This document shows, one piece after another, positions 7,887 through 16,385 of a stretch of 41,054 nucleotides of DNA. Each line of letters begins with the position of its first letter. Positions within the stretch are counted from its first letter, which is position 1. The DNA is from Acetobacteraceae bacterium (GTDB lineage Bacteria > Pseudomonadota > Alphaproteobacteria > Acetobacterales > Acetobacteraceae): the NCBI GenBank assembly GCA_947474705.1, contig CANJJS010000043.1, forward strand, positions 1 to 41,054, read 5' to 3'. The notes under the pieces are model-generated. The model did no database searches and was not told the origin of the DNA. It saw nothing but the letters and a program-made list of their open reading frames with translations. A program made the position numbers and the translations under genes.

Positions 7887-8696
7887 ATGAAAAAATTGCT
7901 TGGTTTAGCCGCGTTCCTGGCCGTCGCGCAGGTCGCACAGGCCGCGAATATCGAGGCCGGCAAGGAACTGGCCGCCACTGTCTGCGCCGCGTGCCATGGC
8001 GCGAACGGCGTCAGTGTCAGCGACGTGTTGCCCAATCTCGCCGGGCAGCGCGCGGCCTATATCGAAACACAATTGCGGCTCTTCAAGGATGGGACGCGCA
8101 AAGCGCCAGGCGCGGCCAATCCCACACTGACGATGCAGGCCATCGCGGGTCAGCTCAGCGCCGACGACATCGCGAATACGGCGGCCTGGTATGCGTCTTT
8201 GCCTGGTGCGGCGCCTGGCGCGAAATCGCCATTTTTGCCCAATCTGGCGAAAACCGGCGTGACCTTCCCCGAGGGATACAAGGAAAATTTCACCAAATAT
8301 TTGACGATCAACTTCCCCGCGACCAAACAGGTCCGTTATTACTATGCCAACAAGGTGGCCGTGGCGGCCGCCAAAGCGGGCAAAGCCTTGCCGGATGGCT
8401 CGACGATCATCGCCGAGGTTCATTCGGCGAAGCTCGATGGAGACAAACCGGCCGTTGGACCCGATGGGTTTTTCGTGGCCGACAAGTTGATGTTTTTCAC
8501 CGCCATGGGACGCGACGCCGGCTGGGGCAAGGACATCCCGGAGATGTTGCGCAACGAAAACTGGAACTATACGGTTTTCGCCGCCGACAAGCAGCATCGT
8601 CCCGGCGTGAATCAGGCGGAATGCCTCGCCTGTCACAAACCGCTGAGCAATACGAGTTATACTTTCACGTTGAAGCAGATCGCCGATTCGAAATAA
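7887..8696 (+). CDS. Secreted dihaem protein: cytochrome c (class I) fused to a cytochrome P460-type domain
   Basis: 269 aa. Residues 1-19 are a Sec signal peptide (MKKLLGLAAFLAVAQVAQA). Residues 20-110 form a small c553/c4-like cytochrome c with haem motif C33-A-A-C36-H37 and a likely axial Met in TLTMQAIAGQ. Residues ~125-269 match the cytochrome P460 family: KQVRYYYAN, LPDGSTI, AGWGKD, LRNENWNY and a second haem site C246-L-A-C249-H250 near the C-terminus. P460 proteins in ammonia oxidisers oxidise hydroxylamine or NO. In heterotrophs their role is less clear, and detoxification of NO or hydroxylamine is an inference. The fusion would supply an electron-accepting haem directly. The ribosome site AAAGGAG is strong. 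A terminator follows at 8705. Confidence 0.88.
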   Translation: MKKLLGLAAFLAVAQVAQAANIEAGKELAATVCAACHGANGVSVSDVLPNLAGQRAAYIETQLRLFKDGTRKAPGAANPTLTMQAIAGQLSADDIANTAAWYASLPGAAPGAKSPFLPNLAKTGVTFPEGYKENFTKYLTINFPATKQVRYYYANKVAVAAAKAGKALPDGSTIIAEVHSAKLDGDKPAVGPDGFFVADKLMFFTAMGRDAGWGKDIPEMLRNENWNYTVFAADKQHRPGVNQAECLACHKPLSNTSYTFTLKQIADSK

Positions 8697-8704
8697 CCGG
8701 CGTC

Positions 8705-8737
8705 TGGCCGTCCGCGGGGCGTACCCGTGGACGGCCA
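8705..8737. terminator. Bidirectional hairpin terminator between cytochrome and rppH
   Basis: A 14-bp stem with one G-T pair: TGGCCGTCCGCGGG (8705-8718) pairs with 8724-8737 around a five-base loop. It lies between two converging genes, just past both stop codons, so it can act on both strands. Confidence 0.7.
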
Positions 8738-8745
8738 AGAATGTA

Positions 8746-9228
8746 TTACGCCGCGTGCCGCGCGAAACTCCGGGCGAGCACTTCGTATATCGGGCGCTTG
8801 AACGGGATCGCCAAGGACGGTAGGTCCGCCAGAGGCGCCCACCGCCACGCGTCGAATTCGGGGTGCGGATCGAGGTCGAGGCGGATATCGTTGTCCGTCC
8901 CCAGAAACCGCAGCGCGAACCAGCGTTGCCGTTGTCCCCGGTATTTTCCGCGTAGCGCGACCCCGATCAGTTCGGCTGGCAAATCGTATGCCAGCCATTC
9001 GTCGTGCTCGTCGATGACTTCGGCGCGATCGGTACCAATTTCCTCGGCCAGTTCGCGCAGCACGGCTTCGCGGGGGTTCTCGCCCTCGTCGATTCCGCCT
9101 TGCGGCAGTTGCCAGCCGCCCGCGGGGGCTTCGGCGTTTGGCAGATCGGCGCGCCGCGCGACCAGAACCAGGCCCGCGGGGTTGAACAGCACCGCCCCGA
9201 CATTCGGGCGGTAGGGTAGATCGGTCAT
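8746..9228 (-). CDS. rppH: RNA pyrophosphohydrolase (Nudix)
   Basis: 160 aa, the usual length for the alphaproteobacterial enzyme. It removes pyrophosphate from 5'-triphosphorylated RNA and so triggers 5'-end-dependent mRNA decay. The opening YRPNVGAVLFN and the WQLPQGGIDEGE region are typical. The Nudix box is complete: the pattern G-x5-E-x7-REL-AEEIG lies between about residues 44 and 67. The conserved YRGQRQRWFALRF follows. The ATG overlaps the TAA of the upstream deacetylase-like gene (TAATG), so the two are translationally coupled at the end of the gpmI–ctpA block. Confidence 0.95.
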   Translation of the reverse strand: MTDLPYRPNVGAVLFNPAGLVLVARRADLPNAEAPAGGWQLPQGGIDEGENPREAVLRELAEEIGTDRAEVIDEHDEWLAYDLPAELIGVALRGKYRGQRQRWFALRFLGTDNDIRLDLDPHPEFDAWRWAPLADLPSLAIPFKRPIYEVLARSFARHAA

Positions 9229-10328
9229 TATTCTCGTCCCGATAATTTCACCGGTGTGTCCGCCGGCGCGCTCGCCAGCGCGGAGGCGGGTGCCAGGGCC
9301 AGTCCGCGATCCGTCAGGCCGGTCGCCCAGGCGGCGAGGCGGGCGACGGCGACGGGGGTGGGGAGCATGATGAGGCCAAGGGCCGAGCCATGGTCTTTGG
9401 CCGATTGCTCCAGTTCCGCGAGTTTGGCGTCGATCGCCTCGCGGCCCGGGACCTCGTCCACGATCAGATCGACGTGGCGCCCCCAGGTTTTCGCGACGGG
9501 CCCCCGCTCCGCGCGCGGATCGATGTACATCAGCCCCCGCTCGGAGAGTTCCGACAGCACGGCGTCCATTTGATCGACCATCGCCGCGAGGCGCTCGCCA
9601 CGCATCGTTCCGACGATCCCGGTTGCCCCGGCATAGCCCTCGATCCGGCTCAACGCCCAGCGCAGGTTGCGGGTGTTTGTCGCGGCGGCGGCGCTGGTCA
9701 GCAAAGTTTCCGGGCCCGGATCGTTCAGCGGGAAGCCCACGGGTTCCAGCGGCAGGGCGATCAGATATTCGTGCCCATGCGCGCGGGCGGTCGAGAGCAA
9801 GCGGCCCGGCGCGCGACTGTAGGGCGACACCGCGAGGGAGATCGCGCCAGGCAGGGTCCGGATCGCCGTGTCGCTTTCGGCCTCGTTCATGCCGATTCCC
9901 GCCAGCAGCACGCCAACTCGGGGCCGGCGTGAGCTGTGATCGAAGCCGGCGGCATAGATTTGCATCGCGGTGCGGCCATCGGCGGCGATCCGCGGCAACT
10001 GGCCGGTTAATCCATCGCCCGCCGGTTCCTGCAACGATGGATCGGGGTCGGGCAGGGGGCCCGGCGTGGCCCGCCCGGCCGTGACCTTTGTCAGCGGGAC
10101 CGTATGCGCGGCGACCCCCACGACCGGCGTTTCATGCCCGCTGTGCCCGGTCCTGGCGGGGGGCGCCGCCCCGTGCGCCAGCTTCGGCGGTGACTTGGCG
10201 GGCGGTCCCAGCCATTGCACCACACCGGCCCCTGTCCCCAACAGAGAGACGACACACAGCCAGAACACGCCCAACCACCGCCAACCCGTCGGGTTGCCTG
10301 GGTTTCGCCGACCGTTCGTGTCCGCCAT
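9228..10328 (-). CDS. Divergent polysaccharide deacetylase family protein (YibQ/DUF610-like), membrane-anchored
   Basis: 366 aa. One N-terminal membrane segment at about residues 17-40 is followed by a proline- and alanine-rich linker of ~90 residues and then the divergent polysaccharide deacetylase domain: VGVLLAGIGMNE, AISLAVSPYS, YLIALPLEP, GIVGTMRGERL, YIDPRAE. The family sits in the envelope of Gram-negatives, usually next to ctpA and envC genes, which is the case here. Deacetylase activity is not established for the group. It overlaps rppH by one base and lies 37 bases after ctpA, so it is in the same operon. Confidence 0.88.
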   Translation of the reverse strand: MADTNGRRNPGNPTGWRWLGVFWLCVVSLLGTGAGVVQWLGPPAKSPPKLAHGAAPPARTGHSGHETPVVGVAAHTVPLTKVTAGRATPGPLPDPDPSLQEPAGDGLTGQLPRIAADGRTAMQIYAAGFDHSSRRPRVGVLLAGIGMNEAESDTAIRTLPGAISLAVSPYSRAPGRLLSTARAHGHEYLIALPLEPVGFPLNDPGPETLLTSAAAATNTRNLRWALSRIEGYAGATGIVGTMRGERLAAMVDQMDAVLSELSERGLMYIDPRAERGPVAKTWGRHVDLIVDEVPGREAIDAKLAELEQSAKDHGSALGLIMLPTPVAVARLAAWATGLTDRGLALAPASALASAPADTPVKLSGRE

Positions 10329-10365
10329 CGGGTCTCCCTGGCGCGCCGCGCGCGCTGCTGAACCG

Positions 10366-11742
10366 TCAGCGCGCCGCGCTGCGTTGCTTAATCATCGCCT
10401 GGGCGAGGATCACGGCCTGCTGTAGCTGGAAATCGGTTTCATCGGGTTTCATCGGATCGAATTTCGGGAAACCCTCAGGCGGTTTGTCCGGAATCTGTTT
10501 GGCGACCGGCGGCAGGTCGGTCCGCGGCGGCAGAACCTGCGCCGGGGTGCCGCCGCTGTTGCTGAGCACGCGGTTGTAATCCGACTCGCGTTCCAGCCCG
10601 AAGCTGGCCGGACCTTCCCGCGTTTCGCGGACGATCACATCGGGCACGATCCCCGTGGCCTGGATGGAACGGCCCGACGGCGTATAGTACCGGGCCGTGG
10701 TCAACCGCATGGCGCCGCCGCCCTGCAGCGGGATCACGGTCTGCACGGACCCTTTCCCGAAGCTTTTGGTGCCGAGCAAAATCGCCCGCCGATGATCCTG
10801 CAACGCGCCCGCGACGATTTCCGACGCGGAGGCGGACCCGCCATTGATCAGAACCACCAGCGGCGCGCCGCCCAGCAAATCGGTGCCGCGCGCTTCCCAG
10901 CGCTGGCTGTCCTGGGAGTGACGCGCCCGGGTGGACACAATCTCGCCCTGTTCCACGAAGGCCTGCGACACCGCGATCGCCTGATCCAGCAGCCCGCCGG
11001 GATCGTTGCGCAGATCCAGGATCAGTCCCCGCAGATTGCCGCCCGCCTGGGCTTTCAGCGCCTTGATCGCCGCCCGGACGCCGGCGTCGGCTTTCTCGGT
11101 GAACTGCGACAGCCGGACGTAGCCGATATTGTCCGGTTCCATCCGGTATTTCACGACCTGAATCTTGATGATCTCGCGGATCACCCCGATTTCCAGCGGC
11201 TTGTCGGAACCTTCCCGCTTGATCGTCAGGAGAATGCGGGAATTGGGCGCGCCGCGCATGCGCTCCACGGCTTCGTTCAACGTCAGGCCAAGCACCGTCT
11301 TGCCGTCGAGGGCGGTGATGATGTCGCCGGCCTTGATACCGGCCCGGTAGGCGGGCGTGTCGTCGATCGGGGAGACGACCTTGATCAGACCCTTTTCTTC
11401 CGTGACTTCCAGCCCGAGCCCGCCGAACTCGCCTTTGGTCTGAACCTGCATGTCCTTGAACGCTTTCGCGTTCATGTAGGAGCTGTGCGGATCGAGGCCG
11501 GTCAACATGCCGTTGATGGCGTTTTCCAGGACTTCCTTGTCCTTGACCGGTTCCACGTATTCGGCGCGGACGCGCTCGAAGACATCGCCGAAGATTTTCA
11601 GGAACTGGCTGGCTTCCGCCCGCGAGTGGTCCTGCGCGACGGCGTGCCCCAGAATATTGGCGGTCGGCCCCAGCGCGGCGCCGGCGACGAACGCCGCGCC
11701 CACCAACAAGCCGTAACGGAAACGCCGCTGGCGGAAGTTCAT
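10366..11742 (-). CDS. ctpA: Carboxyl-terminal processing protease, S41 family
   Basis: 458 aa. An N-terminal uncleaved or signal-like segment covers residues 11-34. The S41 N-terminal region contains the GLDPHSSYMN motif. A PDZ domain covers about 85-170 (GEFGGLGLEV, then AGIKAGDIITALDG). The protease core has the catalytic dyad Ser305 (middle Ser of NGGSASASEI) and Lys330 (SFGKGSVQT). It degrades or trims periplasmic proteins from the C-terminus; in many Proteobacteria it controls murein hydrolases. The frame is open to 11889, but the ATG at 11742 has AGAGGGG upstream and starts a normal signal sequence. A proline-rich tail of ~80 residues follows the protease core. Confidence 0.95.
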   Translation of the reverse strand: MNFRQRRFRYGLLVGAAFVAGAALGPTANILGHAVAQDHSRAEASQFLKIFGDVFERVRAEYVEPVKDKEVLENAINGMLTGLDPHSSYMNAKAFKDMQVQTKGEFGGLGLEVTEEKGLIKVVSPIDDTPAYRAGIKAGDIITALDGKTVLGLTLNEAVERMRGAPNSRILLTIKREGSDKPLEIGVIREIIKIQVVKYRMEPDNIGYVRLSQFTEKADAGVRAAIKALKAQAGGNLRGLILDLRNDPGGLLDQAIAVSQAFVEQGEIVSTRARHSQDSQRWEARGTDLLGGAPLVVLINGGSASASEIVAGALQDHRRAILLGTKSFGKGSVQTVIPLQGGGAMRLTTARYYTPSGRSIQATGIVPDVIVRETREGPASFGLERESDYNRVLSNSGGTPAQVLPPRTDLPPVAKQIPDKPPEGFPKFDPMKPDETDFQLQQAVILAQAMIKQRSAAR

Positions 11743-11962
11743 GCTATCTACCCCTCTGGCCCCGTGTCCCGATGACAATGCCCGCCGGTCCAGGCGAAAC
11801 GCGATACGGAAGACCGGCCGATTGCCTGTCGCACAAGACTCGTATTCCCATCTTTTCGCGCGGCGCGGTGGGTAGCGTCCAGCACTCATTTTTCATAGCG
11901 GCCAAAAGCTAACAAAATATTACTTTTCGGGGCCGCCCGGCACGGTTGGCGCGCGCCATGGA

Positions 11963-13279
11963 TCACCCGGCCGGCCGAATCCATGGCACCGGGTTGACCG
12001 GGCGGCCGCCCTTGCGAAGCTCCAGATAAAGGACCGGAGGACCCTCCGCGACCGGCCCGGAGGCGGAATCGCCGGCGCCCATGCGCATGGCCCCGACCGC
12101 GTCCCCGGCGGTCACGGTCCTGCCGGGCGCGACCGTCGTCCGGTCCAGACCGGACAGCACGGCATGGTAACCGCCCCCGCAATCGACAATCACCAGCATG
12201 CCATAGCCGCGGAACGGCTCCGCGAACACCACGCCGCCGGTGCAGGGGGCGGCCACCTCGGCGCCCGCCTCGGTTTGCCAGGACTGACCGGTCGCGGGCT
12301 CGCCATCTTCCGGATCGCCCCAGCCGCGCAACAAGGTGCCCGCCACCGGCTGCGTCAACTGGCCCGCGGGTTTGGCGCTGGCGGCGAGCATCCCGGCGCC
12401 GGCCGCCCGGCTCATCGCGGCCTGACGCAACCGCGCCGCCTCCGCCGCGACGGTCTTCTGGTCGCGCTCCGCCCGCAACACATCCTCGCGTGTCCGAGCC
12501 TCCTCCAAACGCCGCTGCGTTTCCAGCGTTTGCAACATGTCGCGCAGGGTTTTTGCCCGGGCCGCCTCCGCCGCCGCCCGCCGCGCCGCGCCCGCCGCTT
12601 CCTGCTCCGCCGCCTCGCGCCGCGCGTGAATTTCGGCCAATTGCGGTGCGAGAGCATCCGCCTCCCGCGCCCGGGCCGCCTCCGCCGCCGCCAGCCTTGG
12701 CGCCGTTTCGGCGGCGGCTTTGGTCGCGGCCTCCAGCGCCTTGCGATCCTCGGTCAGCGCATCGGCGTCGGCGATGGCCTGGCGGGCGAGGTAGCGCACG
12801 AGAATCAACCCGCGGATCGTGTCTTCCGGCGCCAGCGGCGATCCCAGCATCGTCTCCACCGGGTTTTTCGACACCCGGAGCATCGCCGGCATCAACCGCT
12901 GAAGCACCGCCTCCCGTTTCCCAATCCGCTCCTGGGCGTCCGCCCGCGCGCGCTCCAACGTCTCTAAATACGCCTTCATGTCCTTCGCCGCCTGCGACGC
13001 GCGGGTCAGACGTTCGAACGCCGCCGACTGGGCCGCGGAAAGCCGCTTTTCCTCGGCCAGGGCGGCGGCGATTTTCTCCGTGGCTTCCCGCTGCGCCGCG
13101 AGCTCGGTGGCGCGGACACGCTCGGCGTCCTCCATCTGACGGCGCGTGGCCTCTTCCCGGTCCAGACGCGGCCCAGCGGCGGGCGTTCCGGCCCCCGGCC
13201 CTTGCGCCCAGACCGAGACGGGCGAAAGAGCCAGCAAGACCAGGGCCGGAAAAAGCCTACTCCGCCGCGCGCGCCGCAT
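11963..13279 (-). CDS. Murein hydrolase activator, EnvC-like (coiled coil plus degenerate LytM/M23 domain)
   Basis: 438 aa. The signal peptide ends near residue 25 (SVWA-QG). Residues ~40-290 are an Ala/Glu/Arg-rich coiled coil. The last ~120 residues are a LytM-fold domain (GGVVFAEPFRGYGMLVIVD, VAPGRTVTAGDAVG, VLYLELRKGGRPVNPVPWI). The HxH zinc motif of active M23 peptidases is replaced by LYLEL, as in EnvC, so it should activate amidases rather than cut peptidoglycan itself during cell separation. Its start lies inside the end of gpmI (23-base overlap) and the ribosome site is weak, suggesting coupling to gpmI translation. A 220-base gap, mostly ctpA leader, separates it from ctpA. Confidence 0.88.
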   Translation of the reverse strand: MRRARRSRLFPALVLLALSPVSVWAQGPGAGTPAAGPRLDREEATRRQMEDAERVRATELAAQREATEKIAAALAEEKRLSAAQSAAFERLTRASQAAKDMKAYLETLERARADAQERIGKREAVLQRLMPAMLRVSKNPVETMLGSPLAPEDTIRGLILVRYLARQAIADADALTEDRKALEAATKAAAETAPRLAAAEAARAREADALAPQLAEIHARREAAEQEAAGAARRAAAEAARAKTLRDMLQTLETQRRLEEARTREDVLRAERDQKTVAAEAARLRQAAMSRAAGAGMLAASAKPAGQLTQPVAGTLLRGWGDPEDGEPATGQSWQTEAGAEVAAPCTGGVVFAEPFRGYGMLVIVDCGGGYHAVLSGLDRTTVAPGRTVTAGDAVGAMRMGAGDSASGPVAEGPPVLYLELRKGGRPVNPVPWIRPAG

Positions 13280-14795
13280 CGGCCCGCAGCAGCGAGTGTC
13301 CGGTCATCTCCCGCGGCACCGCCAGTCCCATCAGATCGAGCAAGGTTGGCGCGAGGTCCGACAAACGTCCATCGCCGACATGGTCCGTGGCGCCGTTCAT
13401 CACCACGACCGGCACGCGGTTGGTGGTATGCGAGGTGTGCGGCCCGCCGGTTTCCGGGTCCTTCATCGTTTCGCAATTGCCGTGATCGGCGGAAACCACC
13501 AGCGCGCCGCCCTTCGCCTGCAACGCGGCGACGATGCGGCCGAGACCAGTGTCGACGGCCTCGATGGCGGCGATCGCGGCGGGCAAAATCCCGGTGTGCC
13601 CGACCATGTCCGGATTGGCGTAATTGAGCACGATCAGGTCGTATTTACCGCCCTCGATGGCCTCGACCGCGCGGTCCGTTAACTCGCCGGCCGACATTTC
13701 CGGCTTCAGGTCGTAAGTGGCGACTTTCGGCGAGGGGATCAAAGTCCGGTCCTCGCCCGCGAAGGGCGTTTCCTGGCCGCCATTCAGGAAGTACGTGACA
13801 TGGGCGAATTTTTCCGTCTCGGCCATGCGGAGCTGGGTTTTGCCGGCGGCGGAAACGACCGCGCCAAGGATATTTTCCAAATGCTCGGCGTCGAACAGCC
13901 AGGTCATGAAGGGGGCCAAGGCGTCGGAGTAGCGCGTCATGCCGCAGGCGGCGGCGAAGTTGGCGCGGCGCGGGCGGTCGAACCCGTCGAAGGCGGGATC
14001 GAGCAAGGCGGCCAGGATTTCCCGGGCACGGTCGGCGCGGAAATTGAAGCACATGATGGCGTCGCCGTCCTTCATTCCCGCGTAATCGCCGATCGCGGAG
14101 GGCGGCACGAACTCGTCGAATTTTCCGGCGGCGTAGGCGGCCTCGATGGCGGCGGCGGGCGTCGCGAACCGATCCCCCTTCGCGTCCATCAGGGTGGCGT
14201 AGGCCAGCGATACCCGGTCCCAGCGCTTGTCCCGGTCCATCGCGTAGTACCGGCCGATGACCGTGGCGATCTTCACGCCGTCTGGCAGCGCCGCCCGCAG
14301 GCGCGCGAGGTCCTCGCCAGCCGATTGCGGTGGCGTGTCGCGCCCGTCGGTCAAGGCGTGCACCACGGTGGGGATGCCCGCGCGGCTGAGATGGTGGGCC
14401 AGGCCCGCCGCGTGATCCTGGTGCGAATGCACGCCGCCCGGCGAAACGAGGCCCAGGAGATGGCAGGTCCCGCCCGTGCGTTTCAGCGCGGCGACGAGGT
14501 CCTTGAAGGCGGGGATCTCCGCGATCGATCCGTCCTCGACCGCGTCGCCTATGCGCACCAGTTCCTGTTTGATGACCCGGCCCGCGCCAATGGTCAGGTG
14601 GCCGACCTCGGAATTGCCCATCTGGCCCGCCGGAAGACCCACGTCGCGGCCCGAGGTTTCCAGGAACGCGTGCGGATTATTGGCCCACAGCGCGGCGAAA
14701 TTCGGGGCATTGGCGAGGCGGATCGCGTTGTCCTCGCGCGCTTCCCGCCAGCCGAAACCGTCGAGAATGACCAGCATCGTGGGCCTGACCGCCAT
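13257..14795 (-). CDS. gpmI: 2,3-bisphosphoglycerate-independent phosphoglycerate mutase
   Basis: 512 aa, full length. It interconverts 3- and 2-phosphoglycerate in glycolysis and gluconeogenesis using two metal ions and a phosphoserine intermediate. The N-terminus shows VILDGFGWR with the first metal Asp. The phosphorylated Ser is S62 in PAGQMGNSEVGH. TDGRDTPP and the late metal motifs NYANPDMVGHTG and SADHGN are all present. The start has GGAGCG upstream. It heads the gpmI–envC-like–ctpA–deacetylase-like–rppH block typical of alphaproteobacteria. Confidence 0.97.
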   Translation of the reverse strand: MAVRPTMLVILDGFGWREAREDNAIRLANAPNFAALWANNPHAFLETSGRDVGLPAGQMGNSEVGHLTIGAGRVIKQELVRIGDAVEDGSIAEIPAFKDLVAALKRTGGTCHLLGLVSPGGVHSHQDHAAGLAHHLSRAGIPTVVHALTDGRDTPPQSAGEDLARLRAALPDGVKIATVIGRYYAMDRDKRWDRVSLAYATLMDAKGDRFATPAAAIEAAYAAGKFDEFVPPSAIGDYAGMKDGDAIMCFNFRADRAREILAALLDPAFDGFDRPRRANFAAACGMTRYSDALAPFMTWLFDAEHLENILGAVVSAAGKTQLRMAETEKFAHVTYFLNGGQETPFAGEDRTLIPSPKVATYDLKPEMSAGELTDRAVEAIEGGKYDLIVLNYANPDMVGHTGILPAAIAAIEAVDTGLGRIVAALQAKGGALVVSADHGNCETMKDPETGGPHTSHTTNRVPVVVMNGATDHVGDGRLSDLAPTLLDLMGLAVPREMTGHSLLRADAARAAE

Positions 14796-14946
14796 TCGAA
14801 GCGCTCCTTCGTGGATTCCAGGCTTTCATCTAGCGCGTCCGCGCAGGGGTTTACAGAGGGACGCCCGGACAATCGGCCGCGGCGCCGAGGTTGCTCAACC
14901 GGCCCGCCCGCGCCAACATCGAAGCCAGTCATCGGAGGGAACGAAA

Positions 14947-16068
14947 ATGGGACCATTGGCGGGCGTGAAAATCGTCGAATTCACGGGAATCGGACCGGCG
15001 CCGATGGCGTCGATGATGTTGGCGGACATGGGCGCGACGATCATTCGCATCGATCGCACTGGACCGGCCGATCTGGGCGTTCCCATGGCGGAACAATTCG
15101 AGTTCACCAAGCGTAGCCGCGCCGCGATCGGCCTCGACCTGAAAAAGCCGGACTCCGTGAAGCTGGCGCTGCGGCTGATCGACGGTGCGGATGCCCTGAT
15201 CGAGGGGTTCCGGCCCGGCGTGATGGAACGGCTGGGGATGGGCCCGGATGTTTGCCTGAAGCGGAATCCGAAGCTGGCCTATGGGCGGGTGACCGGCTGG
15301 GGCCAGGAAGGACCGCTGGCGCTGGCCGCCGGGCACGACCTGAATTACATCGCGCTGACCGGCGCGCTGCACGCGATCGGACGCGCCGGGCAAAAGCCGA
15401 CACCGCCGTTGAACCTGGTGGGGGATTACGGCGGCGGCGCGCTTTACCTCGTGACCGGACTTTTGGCGGCGATCATCTCGGCGCGCGCGACGGGTAAGGG
15501 CCAGGTCGTCGACGCCGCAATGGTGGACGGTGCCTTGTCGTTGATGACGCCGATCTACGCGATGAAGGCGGGGGGACGATTCACCGAACCGCGGGGGCAG
15601 AACCAGCTCGACTCGGGGTCGTATTTTTACGAGGTCTACGAGTGTTCCGACGGCCAGTTCATCTCCATCGCCTCGATTGAGGCGAAGTTCCACGCGGAGT
15701 TGTTGCAGCGGCTGGAAATCGATCCGGCGACGATGCCGCCACAATGGGACAAGGCGAAATGGCCCGATAACAAGGAGCGGCTGACCGCTCTGTTCAAGAC
15801 CCGGACCCGCGATGCCTGGTGCGCGGTGCTGGAAGGCACCGATGTGTGTTTCGCGCCGGTGCTGTCGATGGACGAGGCGCACGCCCACCCGCACAACACC
15901 GCCCGCGCCGCCTTCATCGATGTCGGCGGCATGCGTCAGCCCGCGCCGGCGCCGCGTTTCTGCGGGACGGTGCTCGGCCAGCCCAAAGCGCCGGGGACGG
16001 TCGATCCCCGTGCAACCTTGAAAGAATGGGGCCTGACCGCGGACGAGCTTGGCGCATTGCCGATCTGA
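14947..16068 (+). CDS. Alpha-methylacyl-CoA racemase (CoA-transferase family III fold)
   Basis: 373 aa. It is a CaiB/BaiF-fold protein, but the active-site signature is that of racemases: GHDLNYIALTG (catalytic His), then PPLNLVGDYGGGALYL (catalytic Asp), then GKGQVVDAAMVDGA. Racemases epimerise the alpha carbon of 2-methylacyl-CoA esters in branched-chain fatty acid, sterol side-chain or phytol breakdown. Length and N-terminus (MGPLAGVKIVEF) fit the family. The ATG has GGAGGGAACGAAA upstream. It is divergent from gpmI and has no obvious operon partner, so its substrate is unknown. Confidence 0.88.
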   Translation: MGPLAGVKIVEFTGIGPAPMASMMLADMGATIIRIDRTGPADLGVPMAEQFEFTKRSRAAIGLDLKKPDSVKLALRLIDGADALIEGFRPGVMERLGMGPDVCLKRNPKLAYGRVTGWGQEGPLALAAGHDLNYIALTGALHAIGRAGQKPTPPLNLVGDYGGGALYLVTGLLAAIISARATGKGQVVDAAMVDGALSLMTPIYAMKAGGRFTEPRGQNQLDSGSYFYEVYECSDGQFISIASIEAKFHAELLQRLEIDPATMPPQWDKAKWPDNKERLTALFKTRTRDAWCAVLEGTDVCFAPVLSMDEAHAHPHNTARAAFIDVGGMRQPAPAPRFCGTVLGQPKAPGTVDPRATLKEWGLTADELGALPI

Positions 16069-16118
16069 TCCAGGCGCACTTGTGGCATGGCGATGGCCTG
16101 GTTACTGTGCGGTGACAG

Positions 16119-16135
16119 TTGCGAACGATTCGCAA
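16119..16135 (+). promoter_or_regulatory. Perfect 7-3-7 palindrome, Fur/Irr-family-like operator candidate
   Basis: TTGCGAACGATTCGCAA is a perfect inverted repeat of TTGCGAA around CGA. It differs by one base from the 7-1-7 pattern TGNNAAT-N-ATTNNCA common to Fur-type boxes. It ends 16 bases before the ATG of the small gene at 16152, where a bound repressor would block transcription. A metal-responsive role is inferred. Confidence 0.4.
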
Positions 16136-16151
16136 TAGGGAGCGTCCGCGT

Positions 16152-16385
16152 ATGAACCAGGTCAGCCAGATCCCCCGCCGGCAAATCGCCCGCCGGTGCG
16201 AACGCGCCGTGGTTACCGCCTATTCGGAGTTGCGCGAGCATGGCTCGGACGACATGTCCGCCTTCGTCGCCTGCACGACCTTGTACCGTATTCACCATCC
16301 CGAGGCCTCGCTGAACGAGGCCCGCCGGTTGGTCGCGGAATGGGTCGATGGCCATATCGGCCGTCACGCGGGCGCGGACGCCTGA
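16152..16385 (+). CDS. Small conserved-looking hypothetical protein (77 aa)
   Basis: 77 aa, soluble, rich in Arg and Ala, with no signal peptide or membrane segment and a predicted mostly helical fold. I do not recognise a family. It contains a single Cys pair (residues ~17 and 42), several His near the middle and end, and ends at 16385, so it overlaps the convergent GT9 gene by 22 bases. The frame can be extended to a TTG at 16119, but that lies inside the palindrome; the ATG at 16152 with AGGGAGCG upstream is more plausible. The Fur-like palindrome directly upstream suggests regulation by metal or haem status. Confidence 0.6.
   Translation: MNQVSQIPRRQIARRCERAVVTAYSELREHGSDDMSAFVACTTLYRIHHPEASLNEARRLVAEWVDGHIGRHAGADA

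Noticed and set aside
11743-11962. Small gene between the envC-like gene and ctpA
   Set aside because: The open frames are shadow extensions of ctpA or the envC-like gene; the A/T-rich patch near 11900-11930 looks like promoter or weak hairpin sequence instead.
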